Positions 1 to 10,840 of a DNA stretch of 64,000 bases are shown piece after piece (position 1 is the first letter of the stretch; every line of letters starts with the position of its first letter). Origin of the DNA: Kalmanozyma brasiliensis GHG001 (taxonomy: Eukaryota > Basidiomycota > Ustilaginomycetes > Ustilaginales). The notes under the pieces are model-generated. The model did no database searches. It had not been told where the DNA came from and saw nothing but the letters and a program-made list of their open reading frames with translations. The stretch is from the NCBI RefSeq assembly GCF_000497045.1, contig NW_015961948.1, positions 1,054,001 through 1,118,000 of the forward strand, read 5' to 3'. Made by a program: the position numbers and the translations under genes.

Positions 1-246
1 ATTGCAGCCCTTACATCACAGCCTGCCTCGAAACCCCACCAAAATGATGCGATTGCCAAGCTTGTCAACCGAGAACTTGTGTCGGCTGAAGGAAGCCGGG
101 TGGGTAAAGCTCTCAAAGCGACCGTGCATTCAGGACTTGAGACCCTGCTCCGCTTTAAGCGCCACCCCGCATAACGACACGTAGCTTTCCTTCTGACCAT
201 TACCTCCTCCTCATCATCGAACCACAACTCGTACAACCCAACCAAC

Positions 247-1288
247 ATGTCGCCTCCCACTGCCACTGACAACGTCCCTGCTTCTGAGCCTGCCGCCAAG
301 GAGGTGCAGAAGGGGGCTCCCAAGTTCAAATTTCCCAAGGTAAGTCCATACTAGCCCGCCAGCGCGACAGCGAGGAGATTGTACTGACTTGAGTCTCCAT
401 GCACCTTTGCTGCAGCCCGTCACCTACGACACTCCCGAAGACGAGCGACGCGGTCGCAAGGAGAGGCTTGCTCAGGCCTTCCGTGTGTTCGGCATGCTCG
501 GATTCGAAGAGGGTGTCGCCGGACACCTGACGTTCCGCGACCCCATCCTCAAGGACCACTTTTGGGTCAACCCCTTCGGCATTCCCTTCCGCTTCATGAC
601 CGTCTCGGATCTGCTGCTCATCGGTCCTGATGGCAGCATTGTCGACGGTGGTCGTCCCGAAAGGATGCTGTACAACCAGGCTGCTTTCGCCATCCACCAC
701 GCCATTCACACGGCTCGACCCGACCTCGACGCTGCTTGCCACTCGCACTCGATGTATGGAAAGGCCTTCGCCACTCTCGGCAGGAACAGTAAGTTTTGCA
801 CCACGCAAAGGCGACCAGGGACCATCCCATGTCGGTCAAGAGCGCCATTTTGCTGACTTCCCATTCCAATCTGATCATCACGGCTTACAGTCGAGATCAC
901 TACTCAGGACAGCTGCGCCTTCTACAACCAGTGTGCGCTGTACGAGAACTTTGGCGGTGTCGTGCTCGCTGACGAGGAAGGAGACAACATCGCCCGCGCG
1001 CTTGGCGACAAGAACCGCGCTCTCATCCTGCAGAACCACGGCATCCTCTCGGCGGGCACCTCGATCGAGGCCGCCGTCGGCTACTTTATCATGCTCGAGA
1101 AGCACTGCCAGGTGATGCTCCTCTCCGAGCCTGCTGCCGCCGCTCGTGGCACCAAGCCCATCGTTATTGGTCACGAAGAGGCCGAGTTCACCCGCAGACA
1201 GGTGGGCAGCGACCAGGCGCTCGCCTTCCAGGCTTCCGTCTACTTTGACACCGTCGCCCGTCTCGACAAGGGTGCGTGGAAGGAGTAG
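247..1288 (+). CDS. Class II aldolase/adducin-domain protein (3 exons)
   Basis: Joining 247-339, 416-788 and 891-1288 gives a 287-residue protein. Intron 1 (340-415) starts GTAAGT and ends TGCAG. Intron 2 (789-890) starts GTAAGT and ends TTACAG. Both junctions keep frame, the second through a split Ile codon. The family signature is clear: a His-rich metal-site motif HSHSMYGKAFATLG near residue 145 and LQNHG near residue 205, typical of the zinc-dependent class II aldolase/adducin fold (fuculose-phosphate aldolase and fungal relatives such as S. pombe Mug14). Length fits the fungal subfamily, which is probably cytosolic. The substrate cannot be deduced; fungal members are mostly uncharacterised and aldolase activity is inference. 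The first 30 residues are Pro/Ala/Lys-rich and probably disordered. The start is the only ATG that joins the open frame through a good donor. Confidence 0.9.
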
Positions 1289-2008
1289 ATGTCGTACCCC
1301 GTATTGCCTTCTCGCAACTTCAGTCTCTTGCTTCTGTGTTCTTCGCTGTGTGCCTTTGCTGTGTGCTTTGCGTGTGCGGCTGACCATACATCGTTGACCA
1401 GCTTCTGGTGAGCGTTGAAAAAACAGGCTGATGTTAGACTAGCATAAGTACTCAACAGAAAATCTTGGCCGCGTCGAGGCGGAGGTAGTGAGTGGATGTC
1501 GCTTCTTGCAGACGGCGGTCAGGCCAACGCGGTTTGGCTTTGCTTCCGTTGAGAATTTCAACCAGTCGAGTGAACGATCCAGAGCGACAGAGCGGGTCCA
1601 CAAGCGGATGCAGCTGCTGCACCTGAGATTTCTCAAAAGAGGTCTCTCTCCTCGCTCGTTTGCTTGCTGTTCCGCCTACTTCTCGCCTGCTCAGCCATCT
1701 CGGACTCAGCAATGCTCTTCCATTACCATCATCACCACTTCCAACCAGCTCTCTTTCCCCATTCGTGACGCAGCACCCCTACCTCAACCGCTTCAGACCC
1801 GGCACGCCTCGATCCAGGCACTGCGTTCGAGCTCACCCCGACGCCGCGGGTTTGCTTGCTGCCGTCCACGCGCTCCACTTGCCTCTGCCACGAAGCACTG
1901 CAGGACGACCACAACAGCTAGCCTTCTCGCCAACAGAGGCGTTTTCACTCTCTCCTCCTCATCCATCAACCGCCACACTCGCCTCCTCATTCATCGCAGG
2001 TAGTCAGC
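1289..2008. other. Intergenic: 3' flank and CT-rich leader
   Basis: About 720 nt between the aldolase-family gene and the PHD-protein gene. From about 1640 onward the + strand is rich in C and T with many CTC/TCC runs, as expected for the promoter and 5' leader of the downstream gene. Several overlapping open frames here differ in every register and have no protein-like composition, so I call no gene. Confidence 0.6.
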
Positions 2009-4747
2009 ATGGCGGGCAAAGCCAGCAAGACCGGCCACACCGAGTCCGATCCAGCCACATCAGACTTGACATCCGCAGCCGCGTCTGCTCCCGGCTCTGA
2101 CAACGTCGCTGCTGCTGCTGACGCGGAAGTGAACGCCGAGATAATGACTAGTGCATCGGAGAATGCAACAATACAGCCGGACACAACTGACTCTGCCACC
2201 ACCAAGTCGGTCACGGACGCTGCTCAAGAGGACGCAGCCTCACGGCGATCTTCGGAGTCCGATGAAAAGCCTGCCAACATCTCGCCCTCCAAAAAGTCTC
2301 CGAGCAAGTCCAAGAAGGGCAGCAGAAGCTCCCGCGGCAAGGCAAGCACCTCCAAGCGCAGTAGCGAAGAGCAGCAGGTTGCCAAGGACGACATCACCAC
2401 CGAGGCTTCCAGCTCCACCGACAAGACCAACGACGCTGCAACCGCAGCTCTAGCTGACGCCGATGCCAACATTGACTCTTCTGACAGCTCTCACCACAAG
2501 ACCGCCTCGACTAGTAAAGAGCTTGCTCAATCAGGCCTGAGCTCCTTTGGAGACGGCGCCGAGGACGACGTCGTGGGACCTCGTCGCTCTCGTCGCGGCC
2601 CAGGCGCTTCACCAGATCCGAAGGCGCGCGTTCCAAAGACAGAGCCCGACTCTGAAGTGACGTCGCTGCAAGATGGCGCAGGCTCTACCGGAGACGACGC
2701 ATCCGATGCAGCAGCAAAGGCAGATGGCGGCGATGCCGACGCTCCTGCTGAGCCCGCAGAGGATAACGCGCACGAAGTAAAAGGCGCAGTAGCACCGGAA
2801 GAGGTGCCTGCTGAGCCGCAGTCAGACACAAAGCCCGAGGCTGTGGAAGAGGAAGCACTCGCTCCCGAAGGCGAATCTGCAGACGATTCAAAGCAGCATT
2901 ATGCAGTGAACGACTTCGATGACGACGAAGGCGAAGCCAATCACGGGGACGCCGACGAACAAGACGGCGAGCTGGACGACGAGGAACTGGGGGATGAAGG
3001 TGTCACGCGATGTGTCTGCGGTAGCTCTGACGAGAACGTCGGTCTCATGATCCAGTGCGAGACTTGCAAGTGCTGGCAGCACTGCGTTTGCATGGGCATG
3101 CAGGTCGAGGAGGACTGCCCAGATGTCTACTTTTGCGAGCAGTGTCATCCAGAGCTTCATATCCCGCTTTTGCGCTCGCTGGGCTTGCTGCCAAAGTCGT
3201 CGAAGAAAGGCACGGGCAAAGGTGGCGCCAAGTACTCGGCGAGGGAGCTCAAGGAAGCCAAGGAAGCCATCGCGATGCTGGCGCAAGAGAACGCACGCAG
3301 GCAGCAGGCCGCCGACGCTGCCAACTACGGCTCGCGGGACAGGAAAGGCAGTCACAATTCTCGTGGCGGCGACTCTTCAAAGGAGGTGCCCAAGAGCCCC
3401 AAGAGACGAAGCACGATGAACAGCCGCGATTCTGCATACGGCGGCTGGGAGCCGCTTCCGCCTGGCCTTCTCGCTGATGGCGAAGTATGGGACGGCACAG
3501 AGGACCGAAAAGGTGGCAAGAAACGCAAGCGAGGTGTTCCTGACGAGTTCGGCGACGGCAATGCAGATACGCCTGAAGCTCCCGATCATCATGCAGACGC
3601 TGCTTCCGACGCAACCAAGCGACGTCGCATGAGCGCGGGACCAGGCCAAGACCACGACGGTGACGCCGAGATGGACGAGGACGAGTCGTCCGGCGTTGTG
3701 GATCATTCCACCTCGATGTCGCGAGACAGAAGCCACAAGAAGAAGAAGGGCAATAACCAGTACACGGTGCGCGAAGCTTCGGCTGCGGCCGAGTCGACCT
3801 CGTCCAAGCCTCGCCATCCCAACCAGTACACGTATCGCAACAAGGATCGCAATGGCGCAGCCATCCCTTCCAATGGTCAAAAGACCGGAAACAGTTCCAC
3901 TTCGAATCTCACCTCTCACTCGCCGAGTCCAAGCCCAAGCAAGGGCCGAGCAGAGAATGCTCGTCGAGCAGCTGCGAGGGATCATGGAAGCCAAATCGGC
4001 ACGCCTGCGCCCGAACCCAGTTCTTCCAGCCGCGGAGGACACCAGACGTCGTCAGCGCAGTGGACGCTTCCCGAGCATCTCACTCACCTCGCCTATCTGC
4101 TTCCTCACGCAAGCGGATCGCGTTTGGAGGCGTCCAAGTCAACTGCATCGGCCGCCGACAATGGATCTGCGAACGGGAGCGGATCCGGCACAAAGAAGGG
4201 ATCCGCCAGTTCGAGCGGACAGACGAGCTCGGTGCCATCTCCACCGGCAAGCACGTCGTTCCCAACGCCGTTCCAGGTCCTGTCGTCCATTGGATCGTCG
4301 ACCAAGGTCCGATTCCCCAGTCGTCGCATGACGATGGGCGAGATGCGAAAGCGAGTGCGCAACATCGGTGAATACGTGACGCGAAGCCAGATCGAAGCGG
4401 TGGAGCGCGAGAAGCGCATGAAGCTGCTTGGAATCGTGCCTCCGTATATGGAGGAGATGGAGGAGGACGCGGACGAAGTCGCCGAGGTGACGCAGGACGA
4501 CGTCAAGGAGGCCGGCGACGCTGCTAATGCTGATGCAGGGACGGAAGAGAATGTGGTCGACGCGGAGGAGAAGACGCAAGCTTCTGGTGCAAGTGCGCCC
4601 GCAAAAGCAGAAGAGCAGCTTCCGTTGAGCATGCGCCTGATGGAGGAACTGACACGCGAGCTCATCCACTTCCAGCGAAAGTTTGGTGTGGGACCGGGCA
4701 GCAATGGTGGGCTTGGCGCTTCGCATCAATCTGCTGCTGTCAACTGA
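2009..4747 (+). CDS. CTI6: PHD-finger protein, Cti6-like (Rpd3 histone deacetylase complex)
   Basis: Uninterrupted frame of 912 residues from an ATG preceded by a CT-rich leader. Residues about 333-385 form a PHD zinc finger with the Cys4-His-Cys3 pattern (CVCGSSDENVG, CETCKCWQHCVC, FCEQCHPELH). Downstream lies a basic segment with RRSTMNSRDSAYGGW (about residue 470), resembling the RxTMNSRDAAY-like motif of Cti6 proteins, and a conserved block MRKRVRNIGEYVTRSQ near residue 780. The remainder is Ser/Ala/Asp/Glu-rich and low complexity. In yeast, Cti6 binds methylated H3K4 through its PHD finger and is part of the Rpd3L deacetylase complex, linking it to Tup1-Ssn6 repression. The same nuclear role here is inferred from family membership. 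The N-terminal 330 residues are acidic and disordered, longer than in yeast. Confidence 0.85.
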   Translation: MAGKASKTGHTESDPATSDLTSAAASAPGSDNVAAAADAEVNAEIMTSASENATIQPDTTDSATTKSVTDAAQEDAASRRSSESDEKPANISPSKKSPSKSKKGSRSSRGKASTSKRSSEEQQVAKDDITTEASSSTDKTNDAATAALADADANIDSSDSSHHKTASTSKELAQSGLSSFGDGAEDDVVGPRRSRRGPGASPDPKARVPKTEPDSEVTSLQDGAGSTGDDASDAAAKADGGDADAPAEPAEDNAHEVKGAVAPEEVPAEPQSDTKPEAVEEEALAPEGESADDSKQHYAVNDFDDDEGEANHGDADEQDGELDDEELGDEGVTRCVCGSSDENVGLMIQCETCKCWQHCVCMGMQVEEDCPDVYFCEQCHPELHIPLLRSLGLLPKSSKKGTGKGGAKYSARELKEAKEAIAMLAQENARRQQAADAANYGSRDRKGSHNSRGGDSSKEVPKSPKRRSTMNSRDSAYGGWEPLPPGLLADGEVWDGTEDRKGGKKRKRGVPDEFGDGNADTPEAPDHHADAASDATKRRRMSAGPGQDHDGDAEMDEDESSGVVDHSTSMSRDRSHKKKKGNNQYTVREASAAAESTSSKPRHPNQYTYRNKDRNGAAIPSNGQKTGNSSTSNLTSHSPSPSPSKGRAENARRAAARDHGSQIGTPAPEPSSSSRGGHQTSSAQWTLPEHLTHLAYLLPHASGSRLEASKSTASAADNGSANGSGSGTKKGSASSSGQTSSVPSPPASTSFPTPFQVLSSIGSSTKVRFPSRRMTMGEMRKRVRNIGEYVTRSQIEAVEREKRMKLLGIVPPYMEEMEEDADEVAEVTQDDVKEAGDAANADAGTEENVVDAEEKTQASGASAPAKAEEQLPLSMRLMEELTRELIHFQRKFGVGPGSNGGLGASHQSAAVN

Positions 4748-6688
4748 GTCTTCATGCACTCGCCATCAGCATCTTTTCTTGGAATGGAATCTGTACCTCT
4801 CAGCGTTGCTTAGCGCTTTTTGAACCAGCTCGAGTCGGCCATGTCGAAACCTGTGAGCTGAAGGTCGAGGAAGAAGGGATGCGTTGTAAAATGGGTGTGG
4901 CGATACGACTTCCTCGATTTTGAGGTTCTCTGGAGAGGTTCGAAGCGCAAGAGGCGATCGCATGCACGAAACATGTGAACCGCACGGCACCGCTTCCGGC
5001 TGGCCCGCCGCCTGACAACAGTTGCGCTAGGATTGCGGCAGAGAGCGGTGCAGATAGTCTCGCTTTGTCACAACTCATTGAGTGTGTGGTCAGCCATACA
5101 AATTGTCGGTCCCTTCCTTGCCTTCTCTGCCCTAGTGGTGTATTCATCTGCTGCCTGCTCCACCGTGGCCCCTAGCCGTCCGAAAGCGTGTAGTCCCAGA
5201 CGAGGGCATGGCGAAGAGGCGATCCGGTTGTGCGGCTGAGGTCGTTCGAACGTTCGGGAGGCTATGATTTGCTGCCGTCTGAGGCACTCAGCGCAGTCAC
5301 ACTCGATGATTGCGGCAGAGCCGATTGCTCAGACATCATTGAGCATCACGCGCGCGCACTTTCAGGCTTCAGGACCTCACCTGCGCTCAGAGAGTCTGGG
5401 CAAACGCTGGCTGAGCTGCGCCGAGAAGATGTCGACTTGTCGCCTTAGCTTTGCCCTAATCTTACCGACTTCTGTATGGCAATGAGCTCCGGAAGCCCAA
5501 AAGGCCTGGCTGCCGATGTCAGCCGCCCTGATTGAGTCGTACGTAGCTCTGCATCTCCCAGCATAGCGAGCTGGCTCCGAATCAACGTCGATTGTGACCT
5601 TACTCATGAGCAAGAGCGACGATTGGGAATCCCTTTCTGAAATTCGTGAATAACGGGCCGCGATCTTTCGCGTCTAGGAAATTGACTTTGAACGCAGCCT
5701 GCAGCCATCTTTGCTGAGCCTACTCTCGTATTGATCCCGAGTTGGCTCGCTAGGCACGCTTCACGTCGTCAACCGAAGCAAGCCCTCTGCGAGGTTGGCT
5801 CGACCGAGCTTGCGTGCAATTTCATTCGGCAGCAGCACGCGCTTTCTCTTCGGCTCTCACCCCCCTCTGCCTCGCGCTCTCTTTCTTACTCAGGCTCACT
5901 GAGCAAGGCGTTGCCTGCATTCCGATCAACTGAGCCCGCCCGTCCACACACGCACGCACGCATCGCAGCCGAAAGTCAGCCTCTCCCTTTCCCCCTTCCC
6001 TCTCTGCACCTTGCTTCTCGTCCATCGTTATCCGTCGCATTCTTTCCCCGCCGCTTCAACCCACTTGACCTTCACTTCCCTTCTTGCTTCCCTTCCACTA
6101 CCTTCTCCCGTCCTACATTGCTCCTCGATCGCTCTCACTCTCATCACACCATCACGAGCTTCTTCGAGCATTGTTGCCGCTTATCGCGTTCCATCGACCC
6201 TCCAAACAGCAGCTCGAATCCATACCTTCTGCAAATTTGCGTATTCACGTCGACACGCTTTTCAACTGTAAGCCCCGCGCCGCCTCGCCCACCCACAGCT
6301 CTTTGAATTTCTTAAGAAACTCTATTTCTTCACGTTAAACACTCGACCACCAACACTCACACCCTCTGGTCTCAGGGTGCAGACTCACGCGGGGCAGCCT
6401 GACCTTTTCGCCATTGCCATTCGTCCTCCTCGTCCGGTCTCCGGCATCGCCTGTATGCACCTTCGCCAGTAGCACAAGGTGTCAAACAGCGTTCGCAGGC
6501 TTCGACATCATCTTTCCGGCAATCATCGGGCGTCGCCCGTACCGAGCGCATATTCCTGATCGCTGCTCGCCCTCGCTCACTTAGATCCCGACCTCAGCTA
6601 CGTGCTCTACGCTATTGGCTCACATCGACCCTTGGCAGCCAGCCTACATAGGCTCTGACGAGGACGTCCCCTCTGCTCACTGCTCATC
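4748..6688. other. Intergenic and long CT-rich leader of the SET gene
   Basis: About 1.9 kb without a credible gene. The first part (4748-5700) is of mixed composition. From about 5830 to 6330 the + strand is strongly pyrimidine-rich (CTTTCTCTT and CCCTTCC runs), typical of promoter/leader DNA in this genome. A 191-codon open frame at 5731-6306 follows this CT bias and looks non-coding. One short upstream frame (ATG at 6455, five codons, stop at 6472) is the only ATG between there and the SET-gene start. Confidence 0.6.
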
Positions 6689-9600
6689 ATGGAGTCAGCT
6701 CACACCATGCCAGACGCAAGCACCTCGGCCCAAAGGAGCTCATCACCAGTCGCACCGACTGCCATCATCTATGCAAGGCCGGTGTCGCGGCATCTGGTAA
6801 ACCGCCGCGAACTGCAGACAAAATCGAGCACGAACAGTCCGACCGCTCCATCTTCCTCAGCGCATGCCGACACGTCGTACGACAACCCCATCGTGCTGTC
6901 CGACACCGAATCCAACACCGACACCATCGATGACGTCGAGATCGAAGACAGCTTCGCTGTGCCTGCTACGACCAGGACGGTATCACAGGAACCCCTACCG
7001 CATTCGCAGTCTGACGCGACCAATCAGCACGACGAGAGCCGCTCGTCTACCACCCTCGACCGATCCTACGCTACGTCGTTGAACAGCGACCTTCATGCCA
7101 TCTCGGACGGGAGCCTTTCTTCGCTCAGCTCTGTTGACTCGGACAGCGACGAGGCGGATGCCGCTGTCGAAAAGAGCACAGCTTCTGTCGACTCCCCGAG
7201 ACAGACGCCTCGTCTCAAGCGCAATCGTTCTCAGCTCGCATCGACACCTTCGCGGGACTCGGAAGACGCTTCAGAGGCCACTGGCGCTTCGTCCTCCCGG
7301 ACGCCCACGCCAAGCCGCAGATCGGCTCGGATCGTCTCTTCAGGGTCGAGCGTACAGAAGGCGCTTCAGAGACGAGACGAACTCGATGCCAAGCTGCTTG
7401 CTTCTCCACTTCGACGCAAGGCTTCAACGCCCGAGGCACCACCACCGGCAAAGAGACCACGGGGCAGGCCCCGAAAGTCGGCGCCCGTCCCAGACACTCA
7501 GCCATTGCTCGAGGCACCACCGGCAAAGAGGCCTCGAGGTCGGCCTAGAAAGTCTGCACCCGTCCCTGGTCTTGCGATCCCAAAGATACAGACGAACTCA
7601 CCGTTGCAGAGTTCGGCGGCTTCCACTCCGGCTCGACGCAGCTCTCGACTGTCGCTGCCGGTTATGACGCAAGCCTCTACTTCTCAGCCGACGGCCTCAC
7701 CAACAAGCTCGAAAGCCGACCTAGCCCCACAGCAGGAATCGGATCGTGAGCCTAGACGGAGCAGACGATCCCAAGGTATCGAGACGGCCGAGACGGCCGC
7801 CGCGGGACGGACCGAGGTCAAGCAATTGCCTGCCCCTGCACTGTCGTCCTCTTCGGCGAAGCCTCGAGAAGAAGTGAAGGCGACAATCACAAAAGCCGGT
7901 GCCGTTACGAACATTGCAGCTGACGCCTCTGCACGGGATGTCTCTACGCCCCCGGTCAAGCGAGGTCCTGGCCGTCCAAGAAAGCATCCGATCGTCGTTC
8001 CACCTGCGCCGCAGTCACCGGCAACCCCTGCTCGAGGTCCTGGCCGTCCGAGGAAGCACCCCATCATCGCTTCGCCTGCGCTGCAGTCGCCAGCGACCCC
8101 TGTTGCGGAACAGAGGGGACCTGGCATCTCGGACCGACTTCGCAAACGGAGCTCGCCGTTAGCCGGTGCAATCGCTACCGTCCAGTCTTCGTCCACCACT
8201 CCAGTAGCACAGCCCGAGACCCCTCGTCGCAAGCGGGGCAGGCCACCGCGCGTCATCCAAAGCGCTAGCAGCGAAAGTGCCCCTGCATCTCCTGGCCCAT
8301 CGCGGACTCAGGCCTTCCCACTTAGCCCGGCTTCGCGCAAGATCGCGATTGACATGCTCGACGATGATCTGAGCGAGCTGAGCGACGCCAGCGACATGTC
8401 AATGGACTCTGCTCAACCCTCGCAACTGTCTCGACGCTCGAAAGCAGTGGGGGCCAAAAGAATGAAGCGCGCCAGCAAGCAGGACAAAGACGGAAAGCTG
8501 TACCACGTCGTCGGACTCTACGCCGGCGAAGCAGATGCTGTTGCTTCCACCTCATCTCGTCGTGCGGCTGAACTCCCGAATGCGGTGCTGCCGACGCCGA
8601 TCCACTTTGGAGCGAAGCTGCTCACCGAGGAGCGCGAGTTCTGCCTTCCGTACCCCATCCATCAGTCCAAGGATCAGCTTCGTGACAAAGTCAACGCCAA
8701 GCGAAAGCCGCCGCGCTATCACCTGATCAGCAAGAACAAGTACTTCTCACGCCCCAAGCTTCAGGGCGAAGTACCTCTGTGCAGCTGCAAGCCGGGCAGC
8801 GGGTGTGGCGCGGACTGTATCAACCGCATGCTTCAATTCATCTGCGACCCTAAGACCTGTCCTAGCGCCAGCAACTGCACCAACATCAGCCTTGGTCGCC
8901 GACCCTCCATTAAGACCACAACGGCGTATTACGGACGACGTGGATTTGGCCTGAAGACGCTCGAGCCCATCAAGCAGGATGACTTCATCGACGAGTACAG
9001 GGGTGAAGTCATCGACTTGAGCGAAGCAGGTAAGCGAGTGACCGAAGAATACAAGGCCACTGGCAATTATTATCTGCTCGACTACGACTCAGCCGCCGGA
9101 GAGCTGCTGGACGGTGGACGCAAAGGCAACATCACTCGATTCGCCAACCACTCCTGCGACCCCAATTGCCGCATCGAAAAATTCATCATCTGCGGTACAG
9201 ATGAGGCACTCTCAGCCGAGTTTCAGATTGGTCTCTTCGCGAATCGCGATATCGAGGCGGGCGAAGAGCTGACGTACAACTACGGATGGGCTGCCTTCCA
9301 ACCTCGTGACAATCTCACGGGAGCTCCGACGGCGCAGGTCCCGACCGAGCCGTGTCTGTGTGGAGCGGTCAACTGTTCAGGCATCCTCGGTGGGAAGAAA
9401 GCGACCGTGCCCAAGGGTGCCGCAGACGAGATGAAGGCCAATTCGCGCACCAAGACGGCCAAGGGTCGAGGCAAGGGCAAGGGCAAGACGAGGAAGGCAG
9501 GACCGGGCTCTCGAGTCCGTATGCGCGCTATGACGCCGCTACTGACTGCTTCTCGCTTGTCGGCAGCCGCCATGCCGAGCTCCGCCTTATTGAGCCCCAA

Positions 9601-10840
9601 AGTCGGCCGAAGCTCGCGGAAGCGTGAACAAGCTCAGGCATCGCTCAATTTGCTCAACAAGATGGTCCTCAAGCGCCAAGAACGCTCGGCTCGCGAGGCA
9701 GCCGAGACCGCCTCGTCTGCATCGGCACCCCTCACAGGAGGCTCGATGGACGCAAATGCGACGAGAGTCCAACCGAACGGAGGGCCGAACGACGACGATG
9801 CGAGTGCACAGTCGGTGCTCGATCCCTCGGCCAAGGGGAGAAAGGCTGCATCGACCTCGCGTGTCTCTGCGCTGTCTGGATTGGCGGGTGAGCCAGCGAT
9901 CGCGCCGGCAACCAGCATCGCACTGTCAGAGGCGCTTACAGCCTCAGCCTCAAACGCATCAAAAGAAGCCGGCACGTCGCAGTCTGCCGCCACTAGCGCT
10001 CAAGCGAATGGCGATTCGACGCCGTCGCGTGCGGCTGCGAGTGGATTAGTTGCGCGGCTGCCGATTCTGAAGAAGTTCGGCGCCAAGCGGACGGGAGGCG
10101 CCTTTGGTCGTGCCGCAACAGCTGCGCGGGGTACCAAGGATCGAAGATGGACAGCGGCGGAAGCGCTCACATCGGACGACGACGACACATCTTCGTTGGG
10201 AAGGGAGCTGTCCGACTCAGACGAGCCCGCGGCAGATGCCAAGGGTCAGGAGGGCGGCAAGAAGCGGCGTCAAGCTTCCACGGACGGAGCTCGCAGGCCG
10301 GGCCGACGTGGACGTCACAAGCTTCAGCTGAGCGGAGAGGAGGCAGAGCGTCGAGCAGCAGAGCGACGTGCCCGCAACGCCTTCCTAGCCCGTGTTCGTC
10401 GTGCCTCGAAGCGTGGCATCGTGATCGAAGATCCGACGCAGCACCCGCTCAAGAAGATCAGCATCGAGTGCGCTGCCGCTCCCGACAACACGTACATTCC
10501 GGATCTGCCTTCGTCGTTGGTGACGCTGGGGATGTCGACGGCAGATGCACGCCGGGCCCGCAACGCCTTCCTTGCACGCGTTCGCAGGGCGATGAAGCGG
10601 GGCTACGTCAAGGAGGTGGCCATCAAAATGGCCGCAAAGCCGCTGCCAGGCGATCCGGAGCGAGACACGCCCATTATGAGGGCGCAACGAACCCGCATGG
10701 AGAAGATCCAGCAAGAGGCTGCGGACGAGCTATACGGAAGACCGAGGAGCAGAGGAGCGGCTCCAGAGGCCTCTGGCAGCCAAGCGGCAGCGGCAGGCGC
10801 AGACGAGAGCTGGGTAGACGAGTCGAGTTGGGCGCAGTAA
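6689..10840 (+). CDS. SET-domain histone lysine methyltransferase with AT-hooks (Ash1/NSD type)
   Basis: Single frame of 1383 residues. Order: a disordered Ser-rich N-terminus; at least five AT-hook-like motifs (KRPRGRPRK twice near 255-285, GPGRPRKHP twice near 425-455, RKRGRPPR near 515); a Cys-rich AWS (pre-SET) block from about residue 695 (LCSCKPGSGCGADCINRM); a SET domain about 745-870 with GRRGFGLK, YRGEVID, the catalytic/SAM-binding NHSCDPNC near 820 and ELTYNYGW; and a post-SET block CLCGAVNCSG near 887. AWS-SET-post-SET order indicates the H3K36 group (Set2, NSD, Ash1). Lack of a visible WW or SRI domain and the presence of AT-hooks favour Ash1-like over Set2; substrate is therefore inference. 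The basic C-terminus holds two near-identical copies of an 18-residue motif at 10364-10417 and 10550-10603. A nuclear, DNA-bound enzyme is expected. Confidence 0.88.
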   Translation: MESAHTMPDASTSAQRSSSPVAPTAIIYARPVSRHLVNRRELQTKSSTNSPTAPSSSAHADTSYDNPIVLSDTESNTDTIDDVEIEDSFAVPATTRTVSQEPLPHSQSDATNQHDESRSSTTLDRSYATSLNSDLHAISDGSLSSLSSVDSDSDEADAAVEKSTASVDSPRQTPRLKRNRSQLASTPSRDSEDASEATGASSSRTPTPSRRSARIVSSGSSVQKALQRRDELDAKLLASPLRRKASTPEAPPPAKRPRGRPRKSAPVPDTQPLLEAPPAKRPRGRPRKSAPVPGLAIPKIQTNSPLQSSAASTPARRSSRLSLPVMTQASTSQPTASPTSSKADLAPQQESDREPRRSRRSQGIETAETAAAGRTEVKQLPAPALSSSSAKPREEVKATITKAGAVTNIAADASARDVSTPPVKRGPGRPRKHPIVVPPAPQSPATPARGPGRPRKHPIIASPALQSPATPVAEQRGPGISDRLRKRSSPLAGAIATVQSSSTTPVAQPETPRRKRGRPPRVIQSASSESAPASPGPSRTQAFPLSPASRKIAIDMLDDDLSELSDASDMSMDSAQPSQLSRRSKAVGAKRMKRASKQDKDGKLYHVVGLYAGEADAVASTSSRRAAELPNAVLPTPIHFGAKLLTEEREFCLPYPIHQSKDQLRDKVNAKRKPPRYHLISKNKYFSRPKLQGEVPLCSCKPGSGCGADCINRMLQFICDPKTCPSASNCTNISLGRRPSIKTTTAYYGRRGFGLKTLEPIKQDDFIDEYRGEVIDLSEAGKRVTEEYKATGNYYLLDYDSAAGELLDGGRKGNITRFANHSCDPNCRIEKFIICGTDEALSAEFQIGLFANRDIEAGEELTYNYGWAAFQPRDNLTGAPTAQVPTEPCLCGAVNCSGILGGKKATVPKGAADEMKANSRTKTAKGRGKGKGKTRKAGPGSRVRMRAMTPLLTASRLSAAAMPSSALLSPKVGRSSRKREQAQASLNLLNKMVLKRQERSAREAAETASSASAPLTGGSMDANATRVQPNGGPNDDDASAQSVLDPSAKGRKAASTSRVSALSGLAGEPAIAPATSIALSEALTASASNASKEAGTSQSAATSAQANGDSTPSRAAASGLVARLPILKKFGAKRTGGAFGRAATAARGTKDRRWTAAEALTSDDDDTSSLGRELSDSDEPAADAKGQEGGKKRRQASTDGARRPGRRGRHKLQLSGEEAERRAAERRARNAFLARVRRASKRGIVIEDPTQHPLKKISIECAAAPDNTYIPDLPSSLVTLGMSTADARRARNAFLARVRRAMKRGYVKEVAIKMAAKPLPGDPERDTPIMRAQRTRMEKIQQEAADELYGRPRSRGAAPEASGSQAAAAGADESWVDESSWAQ

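Noticed and set aside
1..246. 60-codon frame at the left edge
   Set aside because: Too short, no recognisable domain, and it lies where the promoter of the aldolase-family gene is expected.
5731..6306. 191-codon + strand frame before the SET gene
   Set aside because: Its composition (Ser/Pro/Leu/His) follows the pyrimidine-rich DNA, and it looks like leader sequence.
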